NCBI GenBank assembly: GCA_964017145.1
Contig: OZ024841.1
Coordinates: 3,596,001 to 3,660,000, forward strand
Source: Agrocybe praecox
Lineage: Eukaryota; Basidiomycota; Agaricomycetes; Agaricales; Agrocybaceae
DNA: 64,000 nucleotides
Direction of reading: 5' to 3'
The notes below the pieces were generated by a model, which saw only the letters and a program-made list of their open reading frames with translations, searched no databases and was not told where the DNA came from. Each line of letters starts with the position of its first letter. Within the stretch, counting starts at the first letter, position 1. Positions 34,976 to 46,983 of the stretch are shown piece after piece. The translations under genes were made by a program, and so were the position numbers.

Positions 34976-37076
34976 ATGCCTTCCTCCGTTCGAGACATCG
35001 TTCTAATTCTCCAGGCCTTCCTTCCCAGTTCCTTGAATCGAAGGACTACTATGACTGTTTTAGGAACAATATTCTCCGTGCTTCCACTAGTCAGGCTCCA
35101 CAAAAACCAACGTTTACGCCCTCGACAACCTCTTCAAACTGGATGGTTCAAATCAATATGTGGAGTACTAGCATCTTCATTCAAGGAAGAAGAATTCGAC
35201 GATTTGGAGTTTTTAGTTCCCCAGGAGACTCGAGGAGACATTCCAGCCGAGGAGTGGCTCGCACGAGGGATTGTATCAGATATCGAACAGATATATGACC
35301 ACTTGGATATTACCGACAATGATAGGGAGTTGCTCTTTCCAAAAATACGCGCAATTATCGTGTCACGCCCACAGAATTGCATTATCTGCCCAGAGGACGA
35401 ACATCGCAGCCTGCGCCGCAAGGAACAACCTCAAGAGGTTCGCCTATTGGGCGCTAATTTTGAATGGTCAAGCGCATATGTTTTCTCCGCGCACTGCCCC
35501 AACTGCCTATCGGACTACCATCCAGACAAATATACCTATCTCAACGGTCGCACAAGAATGGAGAAGCTTGAGATCAACTCAGCATATTTGCGGATCTCGA
35601 AATCGGGTGTATGGGTTCACCGCTCGATCGCAGTTGCTCAAGAACGCGCTATATTTCAGTACGCCAGGTTCGTCGTCTTTTTCATGAGCACTGCGCTCGA
35701 CGTCTACTGGTTGCACACAATCGGGTTGATGCCTTTGAGTGTAAGGCGCACCCTAGTACAACAACTTTTGCCACTGCAATTCGGGATGTAATTGGAAAGG
35801 ACGGTGGCCGTATGTCTTCTTCTCTACATCACGGTTGCCAGGAATGTACGCACAAGAAACGTTTCCGAGCAGATCTCATTGCAGAAGGGGCAACTCTGGA
35901 CCCTGCTGATAACGGAGTTGCTGGGATAAATTTAAATGAAGATGACATTGTTGACGAGGTAACTTTCTTTTTTTTTTTCTTTGCATATTATTATTCTTAT
36001 TAACTTTCAATTCTTAGGTGGATGATATTGATAATGTTCCAATCCCACCGACACAACCTGATAATCCACCTGAAGGTGAGCGCCGAGGATATGTTAGAAT
36101 GGCTATAATGGATGGTAAGACAATGGGGCACCGTGTAGGTCCTCTTTATTTACTCTTGAAATTTTACTGAAAAAGAATACAGATATGCGCCCTTGATATC
36201 TGCACCAAATCCCTCGTGAATTTTAAAAATGGTCGATTCTGCAAAGATCATGAACGTCTCAATAATATTTGTGGAATTATACCGTGTGGAAGGCCAACCT
36301 CGACGACTGCATCATTGACCTGTGATCTTCCATCGCATATTCAGTGGCACAAAAAATATTCTCAACGCTTTGGCCGAATTTCGTATCCAGGTGTTCGGCG
36401 TGTCATTAGGAGACAGCAAGAAGATGGAGGGGTGACAGGGCTTCAAGTTAACCAACAGCTACCTGATTTAGACGGAATTTCTGGAACTAATGTTGTTCAC
36501 ACATTCCGAGCGAGATCAGTATATTGCCTTCAAACAGTACAATGGGCATGCGGAATCCCAATTGGTTGGGGGAAATGCTACTCTGCGGAGAGCTTACCTC
36601 AGGTGGTTGGGATTATTGATCGCATATTTGAGGGCAACGAAGACCTGCGACCTGCTTTCTTGGGTTATGATGATGCATGTGACCTTTTGCGTCATATCAT
36701 AACCCAGAATCCACAAAACTCTTGGTTGAAGACCACTCGATTCATCGTGGACTCTTGGCACTATATAGGACATCGTGCAGCTGATGTCTTGTGCAGACTG
36801 TGGTGTAACCCTGCTCCTACTAATGGTCAACAACCAGGCCTTGTCCTGACAGTGACGGATGACAACGGAAACCAGCATTCTGCACGTGCATTCAACATGG
36901 AAACAGCGGAGCAACTCAATTCATGGCTAGATGGGTATGAAGCGCAGCTCAGGCAAATGTCTGATGTGAACTATGATGTTTATGTTCACTTTCTGATGCT
37001 GCTCTTCAAAGAAGATGTCGAAAAAAGGATTAAAAAGAAGAGATTGGGACTTTCAAATGATTTTTGGGAAGATTAG
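34976..37076 (+). pseudogene. KDZ-type (CxC5/CxC6) transposase gene, probably frame-broken
   Basis: Recognised from memory as the CxC5/CxC6 cysteine-cluster proteins linked to KDZ transposases. From MPSSVRDIVLILQAFLPSSL the frame runs to ~35,660 and includes a cysteine cluster (NCIICPEDE ... HCPNCLSDYHPDKY) and VHRSIAVAQERAIFQY. The homologous frame then continues in another phase as RQVRRLFHEHCARRLL, with no usable intron between and ~25-30 expected residues missing. This points to a deletion plus frameshift. The later exons (to 35958, 36018-36134, 36183-37076) are well formed: HHGCQECTHKKRF, YVRMAIMDGKTMGHR (candidate catalytic Asp), CGIIPCGRP, GYDDACDLL (second Asp), WHYIGHRAADVLCRLWCNPAP, and ETAEQLNSWL (candidate Glu). 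Confidence 0.65.
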
Positions 37077-37510
37077 ACTACCTAGCACTATGCTTATAAT
37101 TTTCTATAAATTAATATCCATTGAATACTACCTTTAGGCGCCCGAGATGTCACAGAGGTGTGATCCGTGACAATATGTGCATTATAATTCAAAAAATGAT
37201 AGTTATCGGTCAAATCATTAGTGATGATCTATTTATTTTTCCCAGATGATGCTAATAAATATATTTAAAGGCCCCATTAAATCCATTGAAATTCTACAAT
37301 GTCCAATGGTGTACATCGCTGGTTACCTTCGCTGTCCGACGGGGTACAGCACAGTCCAGTGGCTGCCATCATTCACCAGTGCCGACCGTTGTTGACCACC
37401 ATCCACCATCAATGGACGGCGGTCATTGGCGTATATTGCCGGTGATATTCGGTGTCCGCCATCGATATACGTTGGTGGTTAATGACCTTCCAGGGTCAGG
37501 GTATAATACT
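37077..37510. other. right subterminal region of the KDZ-related element
   Basis: AT-rich to ~37,290, then repeated tggcNNNNattcaccagtgccgac-type sequence mirroring 32,480-32,620. No gene. Confidence 0.5.
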
Positions 37511-40480
37511 GTCTGCCAGCGACTGCACATCCCGACTCCAATCAGTCCAGCGGGAACCCGAACGCAGCAGCATTTGCATGGGTACCCATACCGGACGTGT
37601 ACGCGCACCCCGTTGCCCTAGCTTACGCGGCTGCCCATCCACGCCGTATGATTCCCAAGTTTGGGCCGTATTTGTTCCTGCAGACCATTTTGGAAAGGTC
37701 TGCATAGTCAGCAGGGAAAATCGAGGTTTAAAGGTATGTTTTCTTACTACTATGTTTTCCTTTTCTCGTGGGTGACCTTGCACATTGGCCATCCTCTTGC
37801 GTTCAACGTTATCGTTCCCATTTTTGCAGGGAATAAATATCTTTTTATCCTTTTTATCCTTTTTATCGTTCTATCATATTTAAACCTCTATTTGTGCGTC
37901 TTCTTGGCGCCAGCTTTTGTGGAAGAGGAGCTGCGGCTGTTGTTCGCTCAAAATTACTTATATCTTTTCGCTCCTTTCTTCATTCACGCACCGACTTGCG
38001 TTTTTGTGCCCTCATTTTTTGCAATTTTATTTATTGACCAATCGTTCTTTTCAGTTGAAGAGCGTCGCGTATCAGCGACAGATCAGGCAGCAGGCACAAA
38101 CTTCTCAAGCTGGCGGATCTAGCGCTCAACAGGCGGATGGCAGCGGCAGCGGCAGTGCGAACGTCGCGCCCACACCTTCCAGAGCACAGAGCCAGAGGCG
38201 AGGAACGAGAGGTCCTCATCGTCCAATGCCGTCCCACCGATCGTTATCGCCGCCGTCGCAGGTCAAACCAGCACCACCGCATTCACGCCCACTCGCAGCC
38301 GTTCGACCCAACCTACTACTGGCGTCGTCAGCGATCCATTCGTATCACTCCTCACTTTTCCTCTACCTTCTCTCGCTTCCAAGCCAAGGAAGGCCCTGGC
38401 CAGAAGAAATTTGCCAGTCCTGCTGCGTTGGGTCTGAGCGGAGACGATCCGTTCGCATGCGGTGTCTGGGCTGCTACGTCCACTTAAAATGCTGGCGTGG
38501 CTCCCAACACCCTTTCACCACCTGGCCCCTGGAGATAAAAGCGACAAGAAGAAGGCCCATGGAGCGTTTGGGCATAGTCGAATAGGATTCAGAACCGAAG
38601 TCCACAAGTCCCCGGAAGGTGAAGGAGAGGCATAAATGGATGAGAAGGCCGTGCCTGGCCTGCCTCCTTCAGCAGCACCAGCACCAGCACCACCGACAGC
38701 TCACCGTGCTCCTGCCGGTCCGAGTGCATCGCCCTTCAGCACCAGCACCAGCGCCTATCTTGGTTCCTCCTGTCCAAATACCTGCGACGACAGCTCCGGC
38801 TGTTCCTGCTACTCCAGTATCAGCAATTTTCGCCGGAGCAGACGCGAATACTTCATCAGTTGGTAATGCCCAAGGAGCGGGCCATAGGAGGAGGAAATCC
38901 AGCATCAATATTTCGATGACAAAGACGCCGGGGCCAGCGTGAAAGAGGGCAATGGAAGTCTGAGTATCAGCGCTATGCCAAGTACGGCGTCTGGTGCATC
39001 GCAGCCTGATTCGTCTTTGGATACTACGACCGACGGAGAGAAGGAAAAGACGGAGGAGGAGAGGAGGAGGAGGAGGGGAAGGAGAGGGGAAAGGGTAGAA
39101 GTGGAAGGAGGAACACGTCTACAGTTGTGGTTGAACCTATCAGCAGGTCTATTAGGAGCCGGTCGCAGATCCAAAAGACGCCAATTAGTTCTGTGTATTC
39201 CGAGGGCAACACTACCGCCGTACCAACTACAGCGAAGAACCCCAATCCTAGCTTACAACCACCACCAATGCTCACGTCTGTGTCATTCCCACCGGGTGCG
39301 GCGACGCGTTTGACGTCCATGAATACAGTGCCTCGTTGCTCCTCCTGTTCAGGTGGTGGTTACCACTTCAACTTCGAGCGTTTCGCGCCTTGCACCTCCC
39401 ACACCTGTTCGCAGTAAGACGGCAGCTGCTGCTGTACCCACTATAGCTACCACACACGTCATTTGCTGCCGGTGTCGAGACCGAATTCACGCATCAACGT
39501 TTCAACTCCTGGCATCTTCTCAAATTCTTTCTCTTGGGTTCCTCTTTTGTCCGCGCCATCGAACATACAAACTGTTTTTTTTTTTTCGTTCACAGGCGTG
39601 TGGACACTCGGCTACTCGTGCCTAGATGGCGAACGAATAGAATATATATATCCTTACCAAGAACCCAGCATCGCCAATAATGCAAGTCGAAGGGCAAGGA
39701 AAGTCTCGCTCCTTACCCCGCTACGCATAGCATGGAGGACTCGGATGTTGACAAAGGTATACCGCAGACGAGCCAGAGGAACACACCTATTGCGAATAGG
39801 AGAGGATACTCTGCTTCGAGCAGCACCATCAACCAGCCTGGCGAGAAGGATGGAAAGGAGCAGCAGAGCCTCGTTCCTCCTCATGTTCAAGTGGTGGTTA
39901 CCACTTCGACTTCCAGGAAGGATGCAGTCGCCGTTCCATCTGGTTCAGCACGAAGAAGGAAAACCGTCAGGGTTGACAGCGACCACCATGATGGGTAGTG
40001 CAGCTTCCAACGGTGTCGAGAAGCGCGGATACCACTTCCCCGTCTGGTACATTCTGGACCTCGACGGGCGGGGTGCTGTGCGGGTTGTTGACGAGGATGC
40101 AGTTGTCCGAAGTCGCGTCGGATGTTCCTCCCATATCAGCAGCAGCGTCATTCCATGGTCCCTCAAACACACTGGCATTCGATGGCGACCCTCTGCCCTC
40201 GGCTGGTGGGCTTGTGGTATCTTCTGGCGTCGATCCTATCACGCCTTTCATGTCGCCTGGACAGGGGATGTTCCCTTTCACCACTGGCTCTGGCTCTTGC
40301 TCTGGCTTTGGTACGGTGGGACTGGCATATGACGATCCATCGTAGGATGCTGGAGATGATGTGCGATTTAGCGTCGGGCTGACGAGGTTGGATGGACCGG
40401 GCGATACGTATTGCTTGGATGTAGAAGGTTGACGGGAAATGTGAAGACTGATAAAATTGGTATGATACGTTGGGGCAGTA
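37511..40480 (+). pseudogene. KA1-domain kinase remnant, unit B, main part
   Basis: Continues the fragment at 32,340-32,463 after the KDZ-type insertion. The IPKFGPYLFLQT-like sequence is at ~37,650-37,680, followed by a disturbed glycine-loop region (accattttggaaaggtctgca). The catalytic piece seen in A and C is not recognisable; instead there is a Gln/Ser/Gly-rich stretch near 38,050-38,200. A KA1-like end is at 40,331-40,475 (DDVRFSVGLTRLDG) with several stops. The terminal exon signature (cacaggcgtgtggac...tcgtgcctag) occurs earlier, at 39,594-39,626, so the 3' part appears internally duplicated or rearranged. This is the most degraded of the three copies. Confidence 0.55.
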
Positions 40481-42627
40481 CTTTTCTTTCTTTTCTTCGA
40501 TTTTTTTCTTCATTCTTTCCGATCCGCGTTTTCTGCTAGTGTCGAGACTGGGCTCGTACATCAGCACCTAGCATCTTCTTACTTTTGTTTTCTCGTGTTT
40601 CCACCTTTTGTCGGGCCATCGAACATACAAACCGATGAGTCAATCAATGTTCCCCTTTGCACGCTCTCTCTCTAGATGCATTCGTCAATTTTAGGAATCA
40701 AATATTATTTGGTCCAAGTGGGGAAGAACGAGCACGGAAGGGAGGCGAGAGAGTGTGCACAGTGGGAAATGGATGGAACAAAGGCAGAAGGGGCGGAGCG
40801 GAGAAGGCAAAATAACTGATAACCTCGAAGGAGGAAAAAATTGCTGGAATTATACTTGTACATCATTTTCTATGTAACATTTTAATGAAAAGCAACAGGG
40901 AAATGAGGCACTATATATGGAGAGGAAAAGGATTGATACGAATGTGGATTTAGATGAACAAATACGAAGAAGAGTTCGAGGACCAGAGAAGGGTAAAATG
41001 TTCGTATGGTGTGGATAGCAAATTCGGCGCATTTTCTTTGTGGAAAGTACATGGTAAAGGTGTGCATACAAAGACTTTCAAATCCGTATGCTTGATGTGA
41101 AAGAGGCCGGAAGAGTAGGAAAATATGAAAGAGGGGAAAGGAAGAGAGAGAAATGACACGAGGAAGGGCGAGTAGTAAAGTGAGAAAAGGTCATCTGAGG
41201 AAGGGGGCACAAAGAATGGAAGGAACTGAGAGGGGGGATAGCAAAAGAGGACGCTGTTTAAGTGTCTGGGTGCGATAAACCCAAGGTGGGGATGAGGTCA
41301 AGTGGGACGGAAGGAGCGGAGAGAAATGAGGAGGCTAGTAGGAAAGACGAGCCACAGTGACGCCGAAACAAGAGGGTGGATGACCAGAGGAGGTTATTCG
41401 GGAGGATAGTTCCTTTGAGTTGGGATGTGCGGTTGCTGGCTGGCTTTGTGGATGATCCCGGCCAGCTCGTGAGTGGGAATGATTTGAGGAAGAATATTGG
41501 GGTGCAGCGAACGAGGTTGGCCGTTGGGAGTGATAAAGATGGCCCAGCTGATTGTGGATAATCCCTCTGCTGCTGCTGGCTGTGTGCTGGGTAAGACGAT
41601 TCGGGCGGGAAGAAACCTATGCAAAGGAAAAATCAATGTTTCATCCACGATGGAACCATTCCATTATCGCGCAGCAGCAGAAGAACACGCACTACGCACT
41701 ATGCCTCCCAGCAAAAGGTTGCCCCGTAAGGCAGATCGTGCAGAGGACAAGTTCGGGTTTAAAAATTTAAAAATTTAACGTTCAATATTCCCGGTCAACT
41801 CGACATAAACGGGGCTTCACGCGCACGTCGACAGCGCATGAAAATAACTGGAGAAAAAGACAACAATAGAGAAAATAAATTGATGCGGATGCGAATGTAC
41901 AAGAACGAGGACCAGAGAGGGAAGCGAAAAGAACCTGAGGGAAGTGCGAAGAGGCGCGGCCGAGAGAAGAGATAAAAAGAGGCGAGGCAAATGGGAGGGA
42001 AATTATCGAAGAAGGGAAGGAAAACAAGTCGCGAGTAAATTGACAAAGGGTGAGAAAAAAAAAAAGAGGAGGGTATTTTGGTGAACGTGAGCCCACGGGT
42101 ACCGCAAATGGGAAGGCATTGATCGAAGTGAGTGAAAGGATATCATGAGCGGGACAACAGCGCGTTCAAGAGATAGTTAATCAGAAACGGAGCGAGAATG
42201 ACGAGTGGGGTGAACACGAAAGCAAAGGGCAAACGAGAAAAACAAGCGAGGCTAGGTGCAGGGAGAACCTAGCCCTACGATTTACGCCGTTCGAAGATCC
42301 GACGTTATGCAGATCAAAGGAATACAGCAAGAGAAGGAAGGAAAATAAAAATTGACACCGCTAAAACACTTGGGTGATTATGAAAGCAGGGAGGAGAAAG
42401 GCGCCAATGAAATCGGACGGCATTGAACGGCCCTGCAACACGGAAGGGAGAGGGATGGCAGTACGGAAGCACAACAAGTGGATAGGAGCTCAGTCATGCA
42501 CACGACAGCAAGGGTAAAGATGGAAAAGCGGGGCGAAGGAAGGGACTAAGGTACGATCCCGAACGTTTTGCATGAAAACACATGACGGAGGATATGGATG
42601 CGAGCACGGGTACGTCCCGAACGTTTT
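40481..42627. other. non-coding right arm of unit B
   Basis: Positions 40,481-40,660 resemble the last kinase intron of A and C. AG-rich sequence follows. A ~220-bp block at 41,470-41,620 is an inverted relative of 7,560-7,670 (atttgaggaagaatattgg on the plus strand here, minus strand there). Positions 41,800-42,540 are collinear with the AG-rich arms of A and C. No protein gene is supported. Confidence 0.5.
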
Positions 42628-42645
42628 GATCCGAACCCTAAGCCG

Positions 42646-44340
42646 ATATGGCATCGCGTATATTCGTCATTATTTTGTCTCTCCTTCCTCTCCCTCAAAT
42701 CTTTTCTTCACGTTTCGTCCTTGGCTTTACTGATTTCTGAATTCTACGCGTCCAGTTGCCACACGGAGGTTTTATTGGAGAAAGAAATAATCGGAGGACG
42801 TGCATAATTGAAAACAGCGGAATGGATTTGAACGCAACATTGTTTATAGCGAGGGATGTACGCACTGGGTGCGTATGGCTTTTTGGTACGTGTCGTCCTT
42901 CGCTCTCTGCACGCTGACCTGTCACAAATTCCGGAGATGGCAACCCCTTCTCCGTCTTTGCCACTCCCTTTCTTGCCTCTTCGTTCAAAGTTTCTATCTC
43001 ATGGGCCCACTTCTGCTTACTGGCGTCCTTTTCCACAATCATGCATTGGCATTCCATTCTCTCCCTGTTGTTCTCTCTTCCCCTGCTGTAACCGTCGTGC
43101 ACCTCCTATTTGACTTTCCGTCTTTTATACTCGGAATGGAAGGAAATATTCTTAGCGACTTACGGCGTGTACGCACTGGGTGTTTGTACTGGTGCGTCTT
43201 GCCCATCGCTCGCTCTTATCACATTCCTTTTCCCTCTGTCTCCGAGCTCCGAGCCCCCCGTTTGTTCCGTCCTTCTTTCTCTCACTCTCCGCCTCTCCAA
43301 ACCTTTTTGTCCTCTTGTACCCCTGACGAGCTGATAACATGTACGAATTTTAAAGGGAAATCGGAAATAGACGAATACACGCTCAAAATATGCTACCTCG
43401 GATTGACGCAATGGCTGTGTTGTATCAGATACCTTTTCTGTTGTCCTCGCGCCTCCTAAATCTAGCCTATTTCTTTTGGTCCGTTCACTTCTTCCCCCAT
43501 TCTGCCGCGCGCTTTTCTTTCTTTTCCTCACTATTTCCCTCCGATCATTACTTCACATCCGTTTTCATCCTCCCGTTAACAATGTATCGAAGGTGACTGG
43601 TTGACCTGCCATTACCTGCCTCTACATGCCATCTCGCCTTTTTTCTAATTTTCTCTCCCCTTCCGTCTCTAGAGCTCTCAAATCCTAGATCTCAGCATAT
43701 GTCATTCCTCCCTCCCTCCCTTCCCTTTCGCATATTATTCCATTACGCACCTATCTTCCCCTGTTATGTTCGCTTCCATCTCTTCTCTGCTTGCGTCCAT
43801 TTTCCATTGTCTTCAGCCCTCTACGCTCCTTGTCTCATTCTCTTTCTCGTATTGTTCCGTTCTCGTTATATTTTCTCTCTCTCTCTCTCCTCTCCCCTTC
43901 TCCTCTGTTTCGGGTCGTTGTTTCTGGTGTTTTATGCGTCAACGACGACGAGACAGACCCCGGTATTTGTACATTAAATTATCTCGCTCTCATCATTGAT
44001 ATCATCGATTCATGCAAATTATGTCGTATGCACGCACGTACAGAAAACACCGGAATATAAATATCAATATTGCAAAAATACGAAAACATGTTTTGATGGA
44101 TATGTTTGGATTGGAACAAACAAGTGAATGAGAAAATGACGAGTAGAACACGGACGGGGAATGCTACATGATGCGACGACGACGATAGGAGAGAAAAAGA
44201 AAGTACCGTAAGGAACTTTCACGACGCGAAAGGGTGCGGAAAAGGTTATCAATAGAAGGGAGGGAACAAACAGTATAAAAACAGAAGGTACAGAGAAAGG
44301 ATGGGAGAATGAAGGTAAGAGGTAACATCATGAATCTGCA
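42646..44340. other. pyrimidine-rich non-coding arm of unit C
   Basis: Collinear with 682-2,478. No gene recognised. The two internal ggaaggaaatattc/gaacgcaacattg motifs lie at ~42,830 and ~43,138. The uninterrupted empty-site equivalent of the Plavaka-type insertion is at ~44,010-44,055. Confidence 0.55.
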
Positions 44341-44355
44341 TACTGAGTATCAGTA
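44341..44355 (-). other. conserved palindrome 3' of NACHT C
   Basis: TACTGA-GTA-TCAGTA, 51 bp beyond the final stop of the NACHT C remnant. Confidence 0.5.
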
Positions 44356-44405
44356 AATATTTGGTGAAAGATGAACAAATATGAGTACAATTACCTTTAG
44401 TCATC

Positions 44406-46983
44406 TCATCCGGCACGGAGATCATCATCCAACCCAGCCCCCACTCGATCAAGGTAAGTAGTTATTGCTTGACGTGCTTGACGGCTGAGTTGGGGGAACA
44501 TCATTGACATTTTTGCAAAACATTTAGTTCTGCAAAGATCAACAAGTACAGGAAACATGGCTGCCAGTGGAAGTATTTGAGGAAGACCTTTCAGGAATCT
44601 CATGTATTTGTACCATGGTGTGTTTGTGTCATATGCTCTGGGTTCCCATTGTGTTGATTCCTGGAGGGATTGCAATGGGAAGATGTTTAATGGAAACTCA
44701 CTGATGAGCTTTGCATACGGAACTAAATGGACATATGGTTGGCCGTGGCTGGAGTATTCAACAGAAAGAACAAGTTTGTTTGGCAGGTCATGTGGTGATG
44801 TTCGCCTATGCCACCTCCAGGGACGTGTGTGTTGTTTTTTCCTATCAATCCAATGTAGTTTGAGGTGTGATTCAGCTTCTTGGTTTGTAAGTGAAGCATC
44901 AACCAGAAAGGCAAGGCAATAGACTGCTGCTTTGGATATTATGGATAATTTTTCCTCATCACTGAGAGGGATCAAGAATGTGTCATGGAATTGAATGAAA
45001 CTAAAGGTTCTTTGTAGGCCTTTTGGTGGAAAATATTTCAGACCTGGGACTCGAAGCTGGTTTATAGCAAAGATGTAATGCACCTCCCAATCATTGCTAT
45101 ATCGGTTATGAAGTTCAAAGAGGGCCAAGTTGAAAAATGTTAGAGCATGGTTGTGATAGGTGCCTGCTGCAAGATGCCCATCTGCCTCCTAAAGAAAGGA
45201 AGCCATGTGAAGATTTAGCTTCCCATACAAATCAATAAGTAGAAGTTCTTACAAGATCGAACATGATATAAAACAGGTTGCGAAGAAAGAAATCCTCTGG
45301 ATATTCCCAAAGCTGCTGTTGAAAAAGACTTTTGCAGTAAAACTCCATTGAGAAATTGGTCACAGCAATGAAAAATGCTGCATAACAGGGTTCAAACCAA
45401 TCAGATTTAGGGATTTCCAGATGAAAAGGCCAGATTATAATGATGTTTTCTGGATTAGATGAGCATCGTGGGCCATTATATCCCTCTAGCAGTACAATGT
45501 AGTCAGAATTATATTACGATTTTCTGAAATGATGAAAATTCTGACCTGAGAATATCTCAAGTAATCGAACAAGATGCCCCATGTGCGTCTCTGCTCGGTT
45601 TTTTGAGAGGCCCTTTGACCGGTGCACATCAAATAGAAAGTCACCAAAGGACTTGTGAAGCAAAGATGCTTCTTGACATATAGGGTAAGCTTCTATCAAT
45701 ACAATGGATGTGAGATCGGACAAAACAACTTCTGCTGTCCCGTCCTCAAGATTGAGATATAGATCAATGACTGCCGGATCGATCCTATCATATAAGGCAA
45801 GGAATGCCATTATATCCACAGAGAGTGGTGGATCTTCTGTGCCATTCAATAAGTGCATATAAAGAGCATCGAGTTCAGAGAATGGCAGGTCTTTGAAAGG
45901 AGGGCGGAGGCCAAGCACAGCATCCAGACGCTGATGAGGCCGGTGACGGGGCGAATTCAGGTATTCAATTACCGTCTTTGCATACACAAATTGGCCAGAG
46001 GACTTGTCAATGAGCATTTCGATTTGGTCCTCAGTCGGCCAACAGGGAGGTATGGAAGCTTTGAACCTGTGTTCTTTGCAAAGCATGGTAAAATGATCAC
46101 ATAAGAAGCGTCTAATGTCATCATCCGGACTGTACTCGTCCCCGAGGAATATTTTGAAAAGAGTCAAATCTATTCTCACGGCACCAAATGTGTTTGATAT
46201 GTTGCTTTCCGGACGGCTGAAGACCAGAATGCGAATTGGGATGGGTGAAGTGGTGACAGCATAATGTAAAACATCTAATATATCTCGTTGGCTAGCCAGA
46301 TCCACGCACTCATCCAGACCATCCACAACAATCAGCCTGGGTGCGCTTTGAGGGGAGTTGGCATAGCTTGCCAATAGCGGGTCCACGACCAGGGATTTGA
46401 ATTGGGTCCGCAAAGACCGCGTAAAAATAAGCGGATCGAAGTCGACGAACTCGGATATGAGACTGCGTATATGTGGGCTTAAAGCACAGATCTGGTATGC
46501 TATTGTTGCTGCAAGAGATTTCGAGTTGTTCCGTGTGGGATCGTTAGCACCAAAGAAGAAACTGGCGAGCAGGGACCCCTCCTTGGCACAGCGCTCGCAT
46601 ACGCTTCTCCCGATAGCGGATTTGCCAGCTCCTGCGGCTCCTGTTACCCATGTGATGAATTTATCGTGATTTTGTCGGTCCAATTCTGCAACCCAGTGCA
46701 CAAGTGTTTGGATGATTGCCACCCTCGTGCCTGGGTGACATTTCGGAGGATTGACGATATGTCCTGAGTCGTGCAAAGCATTGGATGCAACAGCGGCAAC
46801 CAAACGATCATATCCACCTAAAAAATAATATTGCTTATAGAAGATGTGTGCGCTATATGGTAAGGCGTACATACTATTTCTCCCGGTCTGCACATGGGTG
46901 GTATTTGTCGTAAATGATCCTCCAGTGATGATGACATTTGAAGACCCAAAGAGAGGTGCAGAGGTGGGTGGTATATCAGACAT
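44406..46983 (-). pseudogene. NACHT-domain STAND NTPase, copy C (one nonsense codon)
   Basis: Exons complement(44406-45188, 45253-46817, 46875-46983) total 2,457 nt, the same as copy A and in frame throughout except one TAA at 45,514-45,516. Here copy A reads ...RKAYYHSD and this copy reads RKS-stop, explained by a single base change (TAC to TAA). The N-terminal 490 residues, including GAAGAGKS and LIVVDGLDEC, are intact. A truncated product with the NACHT domain but without the last ~330 residues is therefore possible. The 57-nt intron acceptor is TTTTTTAG rather than TTTTTCAG. Very similar to copy A in both coding and flanking sequence. Confidence 0.8.

Larger units (their letters stand above)
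32464..37510. mobile_element. KDZ-related DNA transposon (5.0 kb) with TIRs and 9-bp TSD
   Basis: Ends read AGTAATATACCC (from 32,465) and GGGTATAATACT (to 37,510), an imperfect terminal inverted repeat. Both are flanked by GTCTGCCAG (32,455-32,463 and 37,511-37,519). Units A and C have one uninterrupted copy of the corresponding site (agccagcg near 7,820 and 49,913). Subterminal inverted similarity is visible: tggtggatggtggtcggcac at 32,574 against its reverse complement near 37,385-37,405. Cargo is two plus-strand genes in tandem, 8 bp apart: an SAP-like protein and a CxC5/CxC6-type transposase. Insertion is within the kinase remnant of unit B. Confidence 0.8.
13114..42627. repeat. tandem array unit B, expanded by two transposons
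   Basis: The unit is bounded by the motif at 13,114 and its next first-type occurrence at 42,628. Removing the Plavaka-type insert (15,516-26,958) and the KDZ-type insert (32,464-37,510) with their target duplications leaves about 13.0 kb in the same order as units A and C: arm, NACHT B (minus), arm, second motif at 32,072, kinase remnant (plus), arm. Its opening sequence (after the motif, atatcccatcgcgtatg) matches unit D rather than A or C. The arm 5' of NACHT B (29,900-31,100) differs from the A/C arm. Confidence 0.8.
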
